Notes: generated by a model not told the origin, from the sequence alone. 64,000 bases of DNA from Kribbella sp. NBC_00382 (GCF_036067295.1 NZ_CP107954.1:6882001-6946000); one strand, 5' to 3'; shown: positions 8,838 through 18,873, counted from the stretch's first letter. Program-made: numbers and translations.

Positions 8838-10447
8838 CCGAGCCGGCTGTCACCACTGCCAACGGCGAGTGGTCCGAGACGATCGACCGGCTGGTGTCGG
8901 AGAAGATCGCCTCCCGGATCGCCGCCAAGGACGCCACGATCTGGGGCCCGGACGCCGAGTCCGAGTCCGCGATCCGGCTGAACTGGGTCGACCTGCACGA
9001 CACCTCGCGGCCGCTGCTGGCCGAGATCGAGGCGCTGCAGGCCGACCTGCGGGCCGAGGGCCTGGACCGGATCGTGCTCGCCGGTATGGGCGGCTCGTCA
9101 CTGGCTCCCGAGGTCATCACCCGTACTGCGGGTGTGGAGCTCGTCGTACTCGACTCGACCAACCCGAGCGTGATCGCCCGGGCCCTGGCCGGCGACCTGC
9201 AGCGCACCGTCATCGTGGTGTCGAGCAAGTCCGGCGGCACCGTCGAGACCGACAGCCAGCGACGCGTTTTCGTGAAGGCGTTCACCGACGCCGGGATCGA
9301 CGCCGCCACGCGGGTCATCGTCGTGACCGACCCGGGTTCGCCGTTCGAGAAGCTCGCGGCCGACGAGGGCTACCGCAAGACCTTCTTCGCCGACCCGAAC
9401 GTCGGCGGCCGGTACAGCGCGCTGACCGCCTTCGGGCTCGTCCCCTCAGCTCTTGCTGGGGCTGACGTGGCCGAGCTCCTGGACCAGGCGGCTGCGGCCG
9501 CTCCTGCACTCCAGGCGGACTCCGCTGACAACCCGGCGCTTGTGCTGGGCGCAGTACTGGCTGCGAGCGGTGGCCGGGACAAGGCGATCGTGGCCGCGGA
9601 CGGCTCCGACATCGTCGGGTTCCCGGACTGGGCCGAGCAGCTGATCGCGGAGAGCACCGGCAAGCTGGGCAAGGGTGTTCTGCCGGTCGCCGTGAAGGGT
9701 GCCCACGCTCCTGAGCTGAACAGCGACTGGTCGGACATCGTCCACGCGCTGCTGGCTGATAAGGCGACCAGCGCAGTACCGACTGCTCTGACGTCGGGGT
9801 CGCTCGGCGGGCAGTTCCTGCTGTGGGAGACGGCGACTGCGGTCGCCGGGTACCTGCTCGGGATCAACCCGTTCGACCAGCCGGACGTGGAGAGCGCCAA
9901 GAAGGCCGCTCGCGGTCTGCTCGACGCTCAGCCGGAGCCGGAGGCTGCCGCCTTCACTGACGGCGCCATCGAGGTCCGTGGCACCGACGGTCTGCTGGAC
10001 GGCGTCGACACGGTCTCGGGAGCGCTCGACTCGCTGCTCGGCCAGCTGGCTGACGACGGCTACGTCGCCGTGATGGCCTACCTGGACTCGGCGCGGGACG
10101 AGAACCTCGTCGCGATCCGGCCCGCCCTGGCGAGCAAGACGCAGCGCCCGGTCACCTTCGGCTGGGGTCCGCGCTTCCTGCACTCGACCGGCCAGTACCA
10201 CAAGGGCGGCCACCCGCAGGGCGTCTTCCTGCAGATCACCACCTCGGAGTCCACCGACGTGGAGATCCCGGACCGCCCGTTCAGCTTCGGCACGCTCATC
10301 TCGGCCCAGGCCGCAGGCGATGCCGGAGTCCTGGCCGACCGCGGCCGCCCTGTCCTACGACTGCACCTCACCGACTCCGCCACCGGTGTAGCGCAGTTGA
10401 TCGACCTACTCAACGCATCTGACAAATCGGAGGCTGGCGGCGCATGA
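8834..10447 (+). CDS. pgi: Glucose-6-phosphate isomerase
   Basis: Pgi interconverts glucose 6-phosphate and fructose 6-phosphate, linking transaldolase products back to the zwf reaction. The 537-residue protein has the sugar-phosphate-binding SIS fold. Visible signs are LAGMGGSSLAPEV, the phosphate-binding SSKSGGTVETDS, and the C-terminal active-site stretch QYHKGGHPQGVFLQI. This is the divergent form usually found between tal and zwf in actinobacteria. The GTG start at 8834 overlaps the tal stop (GTGA), and the stop overlaps the zwf start (ATGA). Confidence 0.93.
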   Translation: MTEPAVTTANGEWSETIDRLVSEKIASRIAAKDATIWGPDAESESAIRLNWVDLHDTSRPLLAEIEALQADLRAEGLDRIVLAGMGGSSLAPEVITRTAGVELVVLDSTNPSVIARALAGDLQRTVIVVSSKSGGTVETDSQRRVFVKAFTDAGIDAATRVIVVTDPGSPFEKLAADEGYRKTFFADPNVGGRYSALTAFGLVPSALAGADVAELLDQAAAAAPALQADSADNPALVLGAVLAASGGRDKAIVAADGSDIVGFPDWAEQLIAESTGKLGKGVLPVAVKGAHAPELNSDWSDIVHALLADKATSAVPTALTSGSLGGQFLLWETATAVAGYLLGINPFDQPDVESAKKAARGLLDAQPEPEAAAFTDGAIEVRGTDGLLDGVDTVSGALDSLLGQLADDGYVAVMAYLDSARDENLVAIRPALASKTQRPVTFGWGPRFLHSTGQYHKGGHPQGVFLQITTSESTDVEIPDRPFSFGTLISAQAAGDAGVLADRGRPVLRLHLTDSATGVAQLIDLLNASDKSEAGGA

Positions 10448-11994
10448 CCGCAGAGTACGACGAGGAGTCGACCGGCCCGGTGAACCCGCTGCGGGATCCC
10501 CAGGACCGGCGGCTCCCGAGGATCGCCGGGCCTTGCAGCCTGGTGATCTTCGGCGTCACCGGTGACCTGGCCCGCAAGAAGCTGATGCCGGCGGTGTACG
10601 ACCTGGCGAACCGGGGCCTGTTGCCGCCCGGCTTCGCACTGGTCGGCTTCGCCCGCCGCGACTTCACCAACCAGGACTTCGCCCAGATCGTCCACGACTC
10701 GGTGAAGGAGCACGCCCGGACTCCCTTCCGCGAGGAGGTCTGGCAGCAGCTCGCCGAGGGCTTCCGGTTCGTCCCGGGCGACCTGACCGACGACGAGGCG
10801 TTCAAGCGGCTCAAGGAGACCGTGGACGAGCTCGACGTCAACCGCGGTACGGGTGGCAACCACGCGTTCTACCTCTCCATCCCGCCGGGTCTGTTCCCGC
10901 AGGTCGTGCAGCAACTGAACGAGCACGGCCTGACCAAGGAGACCCCGGGATCGTGGCGCCGGGTGGTGATCGAGAAGCCGTTCGGGCACGACCTGAAGAG
11001 CGCGCGTGAACTCAACCAGGTGGTCGAGTCGGTCTTCCCGCCCGAGGCGGTCTTCCGGATCGACCACTACCTGGGCAAGGAGACCGTCCAGAACATGCTG
11101 GCGCTGCGGTTCGCCAACGCCATGTTCGAGCCGGTCTGGAACAGCCACTACGTCGACCACGTGCAGATCACGATGGCCGAGGACATCGGCATCGGCGGCC
11201 GCGCCGGGTACTACGACGGCATCGGCGCCGCCCGCGACGTGATCCAGAACCACCTGCTCCAGCTGCTCGCGCTGATCGCGATGGAGGAGCCGGTCTCCTT
11301 CGACGCGTGGTCGCTGCGGCAGGAGAAGAAGAAGGTGCTGGCGGCCGTCAAGCTGCCGGAGGACCTCAGCCTGCACACCGCACGCGGCCAGTACGCCGCC
11401 GGCTGGGCCGGTGGTACGAAGGTCAAGGGCTACCTGCAGGAAGACGGCATCCCGAAGGACTCCGCGACGGAGACCTTCGCGGCGCTGCGGGTGGATGTGG
11501 ACACCCGGCGTTGGGCCGGCGTCCCGTTCTACCTGCGGACCGGCAAGCGGCTCGGCCGGCGCGTCACCGAGGTGGCCGTGATGTTCAAGCGCGCGCCGCA
11601 CCTGCCGTTCACCAAGACGGAGACCGAGGAACTCGGCCAGAACGCCCTGGTGATGCGGATCCAGCCGGACGAGGGCATCACGATGCGGTTCGGCGCCAAG
11701 GTGCCCGGCACGATGATGGAGATCCGGGACGTGAACATGGACTTCGCGTACGGCGGCTCCTTCACCGAGTCGTCGCCGGAGGCCTACGAGCGGCTGATCC
11801 TGGACGTGCTGCTCGGCGACCCGCCGCTGTTCCCGCAGCACACCGAGGTGGAGCTGGGCTGGAAGATCCTCGACCCGGTGATCAACTACTGGGCCGACCA
11901 CGGCAAGCCCGAGCAGTACGCGTCCGGCGCCTGGGGCCCGGACTCCGCCCACGAGATGCTCGCCCGCGACGGACGCGCCTGGAGGCGGCCATGA
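10444..11994 (+). CDS. zwf: Glucose-6-phosphate 1-dehydrogenase
   Basis: Zwf oxidises glucose 6-phosphate to 6-phosphogluconolactone, the NADPH-yielding entry step of the oxidative pentose phosphate pathway. The 516-residue protein has the nucleotide fingerprint GVTGDLARKKL (about residues 37-47) and the active-site signature RIDHYLGKE with its catalytic His and Lys. Both are in expected positions and the length is standard. It starts at an ATG overlapping the pgi stop and is followed by opcA through another ATGA overlap, matching its known partnership with OpcA. Confidence 0.97.
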   Translation: MTAEYDEESTGPVNPLRDPQDRRLPRIAGPCSLVIFGVTGDLARKKLMPAVYDLANRGLLPPGFALVGFARRDFTNQDFAQIVHDSVKEHARTPFREEVWQQLAEGFRFVPGDLTDDEAFKRLKETVDELDVNRGTGGNHAFYLSIPPGLFPQVVQQLNEHGLTKETPGSWRRVVIEKPFGHDLKSARELNQVVESVFPPEAVFRIDHYLGKETVQNMLALRFANAMFEPVWNSHYVDHVQITMAEDIGIGGRAGYYDGIGAARDVIQNHLLQLLALIAMEEPVSFDAWSLRQEKKKVLAAVKLPEDLSLHTARGQYAAGWAGGTKVKGYLQEDGIPKDSATETFAALRVDVDTRRWAGVPFYLRTGKRLGRRVTEVAVMFKRAPHLPFTKTETEELGQNALVMRIQPDEGITMRFGAKVPGTMMEIRDVNMDFAYGGSFTESSPEAYERLILDVLLGDPPLFPQHTEVELGWKILDPVINYWADHGKPEQYASGAWGPDSAHEMLARDGRAWRRP

Positions 11995-13235
11995 TCATCG
12001 ACCTCACCGGTACGACGTCCAGCGAGATCGCGTCGGCCCTGCTGAAGGCCCGCCGCAACGCCGGTTCGCCGGCGATGGGCATGGTCGGCACCATCGTGGT
12101 GGTCGTCGACGAGGCCTCCCACCACGACGCGATGAAGGCCGCCAACGAGGCCGGCCGTGAACACCCCTCGCGGGTGCTCGTGGCGATCCTGCGCCCCGGC
12201 CGGGGCACGGGTGGGCTCGACGCCGAAGTACGCGTCGGCGAAGGCATTCCCGGCGAGGCGGTGCTGCTCCGGCTGCACGGCGAGCTCGCCAAGGTGCCTG
12301 AGTCCGTCATCACTCCCCTGCTGCTGCCTGACTCCCCCGTCATCGTCTGGTGGCCGGGTGGCGGGCCGAAGGTGCCGCACGAGGACCCGCTGGGTGCGTT
12401 GGGCCGTCGCCGGGTGACCGACGCGGCTGCTGGCCGACGGGCCGCCGTGGACTTCCCGGCGCGCGCCGAGGGCTATGCACCGGGCGACACGGACTTCGCG
12501 TGGTCGCGGCTGACGCCGTGGCGTGCGTTGATGGCTGCCGCGCTCGACCAGTACCCGACGAAGGTCTCGGGGGCCGAGGTCGTGTCGGCCAAGGGCAACG
12601 CATCGGCGGATTTGATGGCGGCTTGGTTGCAGTGCCGTCTCGGCGTACCGGTGGAGCAGCGGAACTCGCGAGGGCCGGGCATTACCGCAGTACGGATGTT
12701 CACGCCGGCTGGCCCGATCGCGTTGACGCGGCCGGACGGTGCGGTGGCGACGTTCAGTATCCCGGGTCAGCCTGACCGGCCGGTGGCGCTGAAGCGTCGG
12801 AACACATCTGAGTTGCTGAGCGAGGAGCTGCGGCGGCTCGACCCGGACGACGTGTACGCGCAGACGCTGGCGTGCATGGTCAAGCGGGAGAAGATGCCGG
12901 AGTCGGCGAAGATCGTCAGCGAGGCTGACCGGCGATCCGCGCAGACGGCTGCCGCGAAGGCTGCTCACCGTACGGCGACTCCAGCGAAGACGGCATCGCC
13001 TGAGCTCGAGGCGCACGCGGCCGGGACCCGGAAGACGGCGCCGAAGCGGCCCGCTGCGAAGAAGGCAGCTGCTGACAAGGCAGTGGTCCGGAAGGCGACC
13101 GCGGCGGCGAAGTCGGCCCGGAAGGCGGTCGCCAAGAAGGCAGCGCCGGCCAATACCGCGGCGGCTAAGAAGACCACCGCCAAGAAGTCGACGGCGAAGA
13201 AGAGTGCGAGCAAGAGGGTGGCAGGGCGGTCATGA
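11991..13235 (+). CDS. opcA: Glucose-6-phosphate dehydrogenase assembly protein OpcA with Lys/Ala tail
   Basis: OpcA promotes assembly and activity of Zwf. The first 310 or so residues are a normal OpcA: MIIDLTGTTSSEI at the start, LLLPDSPVIVWWPG in the middle and TLACMVKRE near residue 298. After about residue 313 the protein continues for roughly 100 residues of Ala, Lys, Thr and Arg with repeated AAKK/TAKKS blocks, like histone H1 tails. Ordinary family members are near 300-350 residues, so the tail is an extension. The frame is intact up to the ATGA overlap with pgl, so it is not a frameshift artefact. Confidence 0.93.
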   Translation: MIIDLTGTTSSEIASALLKARRNAGSPAMGMVGTIVVVVDEASHHDAMKAANEAGREHPSRVLVAILRPGRGTGGLDAEVRVGEGIPGEAVLLRLHGELAKVPESVITPLLLPDSPVIVWWPGGGPKVPHEDPLGALGRRRVTDAAAGRRAAVDFPARAEGYAPGDTDFAWSRLTPWRALMAAALDQYPTKVSGAEVVSAKGNASADLMAAWLQCRLGVPVEQRNSRGPGITAVRMFTPAGPIALTRPDGAVATFSIPGQPDRPVALKRRNTSELLSEELRRLDPDDVYAQTLACMVKREKMPESAKIVSEADRRSAQTAAAKAAHRTATPAKTASPELEAHAAGTRKTAPKRPAAKKAAADKAVVRKATAAAKSARKAVAKKAAPANTAAAKKTTAKKSTAKKSASKRVAGRS

Positions 13236-14005
13236 CAGAGCCGTCGATCCTGATCAACCGCGACGCCGAGGGCCTGGCCCACGCCGTCGCGGCCAGGCTG
13301 ATCACCAAGCTGATCGACGTCCAGAGCAACGGCGGGGTCGCGCAGGTCGTACTGACCGGCGGCCGCGTCGCTGCGGTCGTCTACAAGGCCGTGGCGGCGT
13401 CCCCGGCCCGTACTGCGATCGACTGGAGCCGGGTCGAGTTCTGGTGGGGCGACGAGCGCTTCCTGCCCGAGGGCGACCCGGAGCGCAACGACACCCAGGC
13501 ATGGGAGGCGCTGCTGTCCCACGTGGACGTCGACAAGGCGCTGGTACACCCGATGCCCGCTGACACCGGGCAAGGCGCTGAGGCGGCCGCAGCGGCGTAC
13601 GCCGAGACGCTCGCGGTCGCCGCTGGTCCTCACGACGGCGCGGTCGATGGCGAGAGTGATGGGCCGGCGTTCGGGGACGGCGTACCGGCGTTCGACGTAC
13701 TGATGCTCGGTGTCGGGCCGGATGGGCATGTGGCGTCGCTGTTCCCGGAGAACCCGGCACGGGTCGTCGTGGACAGCTCGACGGTCGCGGTGTTCGACTC
13801 CCCCAAGCCGCCGCCGACCCGGGTGTCGCTGACCTTCCCGGCGCTGGCGAACGCGCGAGAGACGTGGTTCGTCGTCTCCGGCGAGGACAAGGCCGACGCG
13901 GTCGCCGACGCCATCGCCGGCAAGGGCGACCTCCCCGCGTCGATCCCGAAGGGCATCGACCGCACGCTGTGGCTGATCGACGAGGCAGCCGCCTCGAAGT
14001 TGTAG
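13232..14005 (+). CDS. pgl: 6-phosphogluconolactonase
   Basis: Pgl hydrolyses 6-phosphogluconolactone made by Zwf. The 257-residue protein fits the DevB/SOL family: early TGGRVAAVVYKA, the active-site strand FWWGDERFLPEGDPERN, and the conserved GVGPDGHVASLFPENP. The ATG at 13232 overlaps the opcA stop. This completes the oxidative branch genes zwf-opcA-pgl in one transcript; the 6-phosphogluconate dehydrogenase gene is not in the window. It is followed by a 36-base gap before the PEP mutase-like gene, which may have its own promoter. Confidence 0.94.
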   Translation: MTEPSILINRDAEGLAHAVAARLITKLIDVQSNGGVAQVVLTGGRVAAVVYKAVAASPARTAIDWSRVEFWWGDERFLPEGDPERNDTQAWEALLSHVDVDKALVHPMPADTGQGAEAAAAAYAETLAVAAGPHDGAVDGESDGPAFGDGVPAFDVLMLGVGPDGHVASLFPENPARVVVDSSTVAVFDSPKPPPTRVSLTFPALANARETWFVVSGEDKADAVADAIAGKGDLPASIPKGIDRTLWLIDEAAASKL

Positions 14006-14041
14006 TTAATTCGCCGGTGGCCGAACAGTCCGAATGACACG

Positions 14042-14866
14042 ATGGCTGTCATGACGACCTTCCAAGAGCTGCATGAAGCGACCACCGGATTTGTGATGCC
14101 GAACGCGTGGGATGCCGGCAGCGCCGTGCTGCTGGTGGAGGCCGGCTTCCCCGCGATCGCGACCACGAGCGCGGGCATCGCCTTCTCGCTCGCCAAGGGC
14201 GATCACACCTTGCCTGATGGCGCGAAGGCGGTCTCCCGCGAGCAGATGTTCGAGCGCATCCAGCAGATCGTCGAGGCTGCCGGCGTACCGGTGAGCGGCG
14301 ATCTCGAGGACGGGTACGGCGAAAGCCCCGAGCAGGTGGCCGAGACGATCACCCTGGCCCGCGAGGCAGGCCTGGCCGGCGGCAACATCGAGGACTACGA
14401 CGGCCACGCCCTGTACGCCGAGCAGCTCTCCGTCGACCGCATCGTCGCCGCCCGCGAAGCAGCCGGCCCCGACTTCGTCCTGACGGCCCGCACCGACGGC
14501 CAACTCCTCAAGACACCAACCGCCTTGGCCGACTCCATCCGCCGCGCCAACCTCTACCGCGCGGCCGGCGCCGACTGCCTCTACGTCCCCGGCGTCAACG
14601 ACCTCGACTCGATCAGCACGCTCGTCAAAGAGCTCGACGGCCCGGTGAACGTCGTACTAGGCCTCGGCACCAGCACCCTGACCACCCACCAGCTCCTGGC
14701 AGCCGGCGTCCAGCGCATCAGCCTCGGCGGCAGCATCGCCCGCGCCGCACTGGGCTTCATCCGGGCAGCAGCCAACGAACTGCAGACCGCCGGCACGATG
14801 ACGTTCGCGGCCGACCAGATCCCGCAGGCCGAGCTGAACCAGCTGTTCGGCTCGCGCGCGAACTGA
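14042..14866 (+). CDS. Isocitrate lyase/PEP mutase superfamily protein
   Basis: The 274-residue protein belongs to the PEP mutase/isocitrate lyase TIM-barrel superfamily. Visible features are FVMPNAWDAGSA, TTSAGIAFSLAKGD, the metal-binding SGDLEDGYGES and the later VLTARTDGQLL. It lacks the KKCGH-type isocitrate lyase motif, so a carboxyphosphonate or 2-methylisocitrate-type lyase or a hydrolase is more likely than isocitrate lyase itself. The exact substrate cannot be told. The start may be ATG 14042 or ATG 14051; neither has a strong ribosome site. It is the last plus-strand gene before a strong bidirectional hairpin. Confidence 0.8.
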   Translation: MAVMTTFQELHEATTGFVMPNAWDAGSAVLLVEAGFPAIATTSAGIAFSLAKGDHTLPDGAKAVSREQMFERIQQIVEAAGVPVSGDLEDGYGESPEQVAETITLAREAGLAGGNIEDYDGHALYAEQLSVDRIVAAREAAGPDFVLTARTDGQLLKTPTALADSIRRANLYRAAGADCLYVPGVNDLDSISTLVKELDGPVNVVLGLGTSTLTTHQLLAAGVQRISLGGSIARAALGFIRAAANELQTAGTMTFAADQIPQAELNQLFGSRAN

Positions 14867-14871
14867 CGCGA

Positions 14872-14909
14872 ACCGGCCCGCGCCGATCGAAGGATCAGCG
14901 CGGGCCGGT
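14872..14909. terminator. Strong hairpin between convergent genes
   Basis: ACCGGCCCGCGC (14872-14883) pairs perfectly with GCGCGGGCCGGT (14898-14909). The 14-base loop can itself close through two GATC tetramers. It lies between the stop of the PEP mutase-like gene and the stop of rbpA, so it can end transcripts from both sides. There is no clear T-run, as is usual in high-GC actinobacteria. Confidence 0.8.
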
Positions 14910-14920
14910 CGGCGGACAGC

Positions 14921-15280
14921 TCAGAAAATAACGTCCCCGCGGGCGCGGCGGGCGCGGAGCTTCTGCAGGGCTTCGTCGAGGATCTCGGCGGCCTCCTGCT
15001 CGCTGCGGCGTTCCTTCACGTACGCGAGGTGCGTCTTGTACGGCTCGATCTTGGTGGGGGGCGGCGGGTTGTTGACGTCGGTGCTGGTCGGCAGACCGCA
15101 CCTCGGACAATCCCAGGCCTCCGGTACGGCCGCCTCCACCGCGAACACAGTCGCGGTCTCGTGCCCGTTGGCACAGAAGAAGACGACTCGCTGGCGGGGC
15201 GCGGTGTCGCCGCGCTCCGCCTCGCCCATCGGTCCGGCACCTACCCGGCTGCCACGAATAGCACTGCCACCACCAGCCAC
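14921..15280 (-). CDS. rbpA: RNA polymerase-binding protein RbpA
   Basis: RbpA binds RNA polymerase and the primary sigma factor and helps open promoter complexes; it is confined to actinobacteria. The 119-residue protein begins MAGGGSAIRGSRVGAGPMGE, an almost invariant N-terminus. It has the cysteine/histidine core FFCANGHE...DCPRCG and the C-terminal sigma-interaction segment beginning EPYKTHLAYVKERR. The GTG at 15280 follows a GGGGAG site. It lies 16 bases after secG on the same strand, so it may be read through from the glycolytic operon as well as from its own promoter. Confidence 0.96.
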   Translation of the reverse strand: MAGGGSAIRGSRVGAGPMGEAERGDTAPRQRVVFFCANGHETATVFAVEAAVPEAWDCPRCGLPTSTDVNNPPPPTKIEPYKTHLAYVKERRSEQEAAEILDEALQKLRARRARGDVIF

Positions 15281-15296
15281 GGGAGCTACTCCCCTC

Positions 15297-15530
15297 TCAG
15301 CCGAGCTTGTACAGCAGGCCGAGCCCGACGATGGCGGCGAACCAGATCAGGCCGACGCCGATCGTGATCCGGTCGAGGTTCCGTTCGGCCACCGACGACC
15401 CGCCCAGGCTGGACGAGACGCCGCCACCGAACAGGTCGGAGAGGCCGCCACCGCGGCCTTTGTGCAGCAGCACGAGCAGCGTCAGGATCAGGCTGCAGAT
15501 GACGACGACGATCGAGAAAGCGAGAATCAC
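15297..15530 (-). CDS. secG: Preprotein translocase subunit SecG
   Basis: SecG is a small membrane subunit of the SecYEG channel. The 77-residue protein has two hydrophobic helices (about residues 2-22 and 55-75) around the conserved loop LLHKGRGGGLSDLFGGG. Its GTG start at 15530 overlaps the tpiA stop by four bases, and rbpA follows. Linkage of tpiA and secG is common in actinobacteria. Confidence 0.95.
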   Translation of the reverse strand: MILAFSIVVVICSLILTLLVLLHKGRGGGLSDLFGGGVSSSLGGSSVAERNLDRITIGVGLIWFAAIVGLGLLYKLG

Positions 15531-16333
15531 GAGGAGTAGCCTAACTGAAGGTCCAGGTAACGGCAGATACCGGCGAACTCGTCCACCTTGAGGCTTGCTC
15601 CGCCCACCAGGCAGCCGTCGACATCCGGCTGGGCCATGATGCCACCTGCACTGGCCATCTTCACCGACCCCCCGTAAAGAATCCGTACCGAGTCGGCCAC
15701 TGCCGGTGAAATCTCCTCCAGCCGGCCCCGGATCGCCGCGCAGACCTCCTGCGCGTCCTCGGGGGTCGCGACCTCGCCGGTACCGATCGCCCAGACCGGC
15801 TCGTACGCGATCACGACCTTGCGGACGTCGTCCGGCTTCAGCCCGGCCAGCGAGCCGTCGATCTGAGCCAGCGTGTACTCGACCTGGTCCCCCGCCTTGC
15901 GGACCTCGAGACCCTCGCCGACGCAGACGATCGGGGTGATCCCGGCCGCGAGTGCCTTGGTGGCCTTGGCGTTCACGGTGGCGTCGTCCTCACCGTGGTA
16001 CTGGCGGCGCTCGGAGTGCCCGGCCAGCACGTACGTCACGCCGAGCTTCGACAGCATCGCCGCCGAGATCTCGCCGGTGTACGCGCCCTCGTCGTGCACG
16101 GAGATGTCCTGTGCGCCGTAGACGATCTTCATCCGGTCACCGTCGACCAGCGTCTGCACGCTGCGGATGTCGGTGAACGGCGGCAGCACGGCCACCTCGA
16201 CCCGCTCGAAGTCGTGCTTCTTGTCCTGCAGCGTCCAGCTCAGCTTCTGCAGCAGGTGCACGGCCTCGACGTGGTTGACATTCATCTTCCAGTTGCCCGC
16301 CATCAACGGCGTACGGGCAGCGTTGTCAGCCAT
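15527..16333 (-). CDS. tpiA: Triose-phosphate isomerase
   Basis: TpiA interconverts dihydroxyacetone phosphate and glyceraldehyde 3-phosphate. The 268-residue protein shows all catalytic elements: the Lys in MAGNWKMN, the His in LAGHSERRQY, and the Glu in the signature AYEPVWAIGTG, followed by the phosphate-binding ILYGGSVK. The ATG at 16333 lies six bases after the pgk stop, so the two are cotranscribed; its own stop overlaps secG. Confidence 0.97.
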   Translation of the reverse strand: MADNAARTPLMAGNWKMNVNHVEAVHLLQKLSWTLQDKKHDFERVEVAVLPPFTDIRSVQTLVDGDRMKIVYGAQDISVHDEGAYTGEISAAMLSKLGVTYVLAGHSERRQYHGEDDATVNAKATKALAAGITPIVCVGEGLEVRKAGDQVEYTLAQIDGSLAGLKPDDVRKVVIAYEPVWAIGTGEVATPEDAQEVCAAIRGRLEEISPAVADSVRILYGGSVKMASAGGIMAQPDVDGCLVGGASLKVDEFAGICRYLDLQLGYSS

Positions 16334-16339
16334 AGGTAG

Positions 16340-17542
16340 TCAGTCCTCTTCCAGCACAGCGAGACCCGGGAGCTCCTTGCCCTCCAGGTATTCCAGTGAC
16401 GCGCCGCCACCGGTCGAGATGTGGCCGAACTGGTCGTCGGCGAAACCAAGCTGCCGTACTGCGGCCGCCGAGTCACCACCACCGACCACACTCAGCCCGT
16501 CCACCTCGGTCAACGCCTGCGCGACGGCCTTGGTTCCACCGGCGAACGCCTCCATCTCGAAGACACCCATCGGGCCGTTCCAGAACACCGTCCTGGCCGC
16601 CGCGATCTCCGCGGCGAACGCCTTGCCCGAGTCCGGACCGATGTCCAGCCCGAGCTGGTCGGCCGGGATCGCGTCCGCGGCGACGACCGTGGCCGGCGAG
16701 TCGGCCTTGAACTCGGGCGCGACGACGATGTCCGTCGGCAGCACGATCTCGACACCCTTGGCCTTGGCGGTCTCCAGGTAGCCCTTGACCGCGTCCAGCT
16801 GGTCTTCCTCGAGCAGGCTCTTGCCGACCTCGTGGCCCTGCGCCTTCAGGAACGTGAAGACCATGCCACCGCCGATCAGCAGCTTGTCGGCCTTGGCCAG
16901 CAGGTTGTCGATCACGGCCAGCTTGTCCGAAACCTTCGCGCCACCCAGTACTACGACGTACGGACGAGCCGGGTCCTCGGTGAGCTTCTTCAGCACCTCG
17001 ACCTCGGCGAGCACCAGGCCGCCGGCGGCATGCGGGAGCTTGCCGGCCACGTCGTACACGCTGGCCTGCTTGCGGTGGACGACGCCGAAGCCGTCGCTGA
17101 CAAACACGTCGGCCAAGCCGGCGAGCTCCTCGGCCAGCGCGCCGCGCTCGGCCTCGTCCTTGCTCTCCTCGCGAGCGTCGTACCGGACGTTCTCGAGCAG
17201 CAGCACCTCGCCCTCGTCCAGCTCCTGGACGGCTTCCTGGGCGCTGTCGCCGGTGACGTCGGTGGCGAAGTGCACCTTGATGCCCTCGGGCTGCAGCAGC
17301 TCACCGAGGCGCTTGGCGACCGGCGCGAGGGTGAACTCGGGGTTCGGCTTGCCCTTGGGCCGGCCGAGGTGGGCGGTCACGATCACCTTGGCGCCGGCCT
17401 TGGCCAGCTTCAGCAGGGTCGGCACGCTGGCCCGGATCCGGCCGTCGTCGCCGATCTGGTCACCCTTGATCGGCACGTTCAGGTCGGAGCGCACCAGCAC
17501 CCTGCGCCCGGCGAGGTCACCCAGGTCTTCGATGGTCTTCAC
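16340..17542 (-). CDS. pgk: Phosphoglycerate kinase
   Basis: Pgk makes ATP and 3-phosphoglycerate from 1,3-bisphosphoglycerate. The 400-residue length is standard. Visible motifs are the N-terminal signature RVLVRSDLNVPIKG, VTAHLGRPKGKPN, the hinge region VVLGGAKVSDKL, and the C-terminal nucleotide segment SVVGGGDSAAAV with STGGGASLEYLEG. The start is a GTG at 17542. An 84-base gap with a hairpin separates it from gap upstream. Confidence 0.97.
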   Translation of the reverse strand: MKTIEDLGDLAGRRVLVRSDLNVPIKGDQIGDDGRIRASVPTLLKLAKAGAKVIVTAHLGRPKGKPNPEFTLAPVAKRLGELLQPEGIKVHFATDVTGDSAQEAVQELDEGEVLLLENVRYDAREESKDEAERGALAEELAGLADVFVSDGFGVVHRKQASVYDVAGKLPHAAGGLVLAEVEVLKKLTEDPARPYVVVLGGAKVSDKLAVIDNLLAKADKLLIGGGMVFTFLKAQGHEVGKSLLEEDQLDAVKGYLETAKAKGVEIVLPTDIVVAPEFKADSPATVVAADAIPADQLGLDIGPDSGKAFAAEIAAARTVFWNGPMGVFEMEAFAGGTKAVAQALTEVDGLSVVGGGDSAAAVRQLGFADDQFGHISTGGGASLEYLEGKELPGLAVLEED

Positions 17543-17569
17543 TGTTCTAGCTGTCCTGTCTGGAAACAG

Positions 17570-17612
17570 GCTTGCGCCCGAAGCGACACCAGGGTCACCT
17601 TCGGACGCAAGC
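17570..17612 (-). promoter_or_regulatory. Hairpin in the gap-pgk spacer
   Basis: GCTTGCGCCCGAAG (17570-17583) pairs with CTTCGGACGCAAGC (17599-17612) with one mismatch and a 15-base loop. It fills half of the 84-base gap between gap and pgk. It could partly end transcripts, protect the 3' end of gap mRNA or be a processing site, allowing more GAPDH than phosphoglycerate kinase. Pairing is seen; the role is inferred. Confidence 0.6.
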
Positions 17613-17626
17613 TGTGGGAAGGAACG

Positions 17627-18631
<1,005 letters not shown>

Positions 18632-18873
18632 GGGACTACGTCTCCTCAAACTAGCTCTCGAGCACTGCCGCTACACCCGAAACACTAGCCCAACAGCCCA
18701 CTCGACCCACTGGTCCCGTCCACATATAACCACCCGACCCGCGAGTAGCTCCGGAACCAGACCACCGCAGACCCCTGGCATTTCCCCACCGGCCACCACC
18801 TGGTAACTCCCCCGGCCAGCTCTCTCCCACCCCAGCCACCCGGCCGCGGAGCGCCCGCCCTCCCCCGTTCCAG

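Noticed and set aside
13000..13235. OpcA tail as a frameshift artefact
   Set aside because: The frame runs on to a stop that overlaps pgl exactly as at the other junctions, so the tail is truly encoded.
14042..14866. Isocitrate lyase of the glyoxylate cycle
   Set aside because: The protein is far shorter than isocitrate lyase and lacks the KKCGH catalytic motif.
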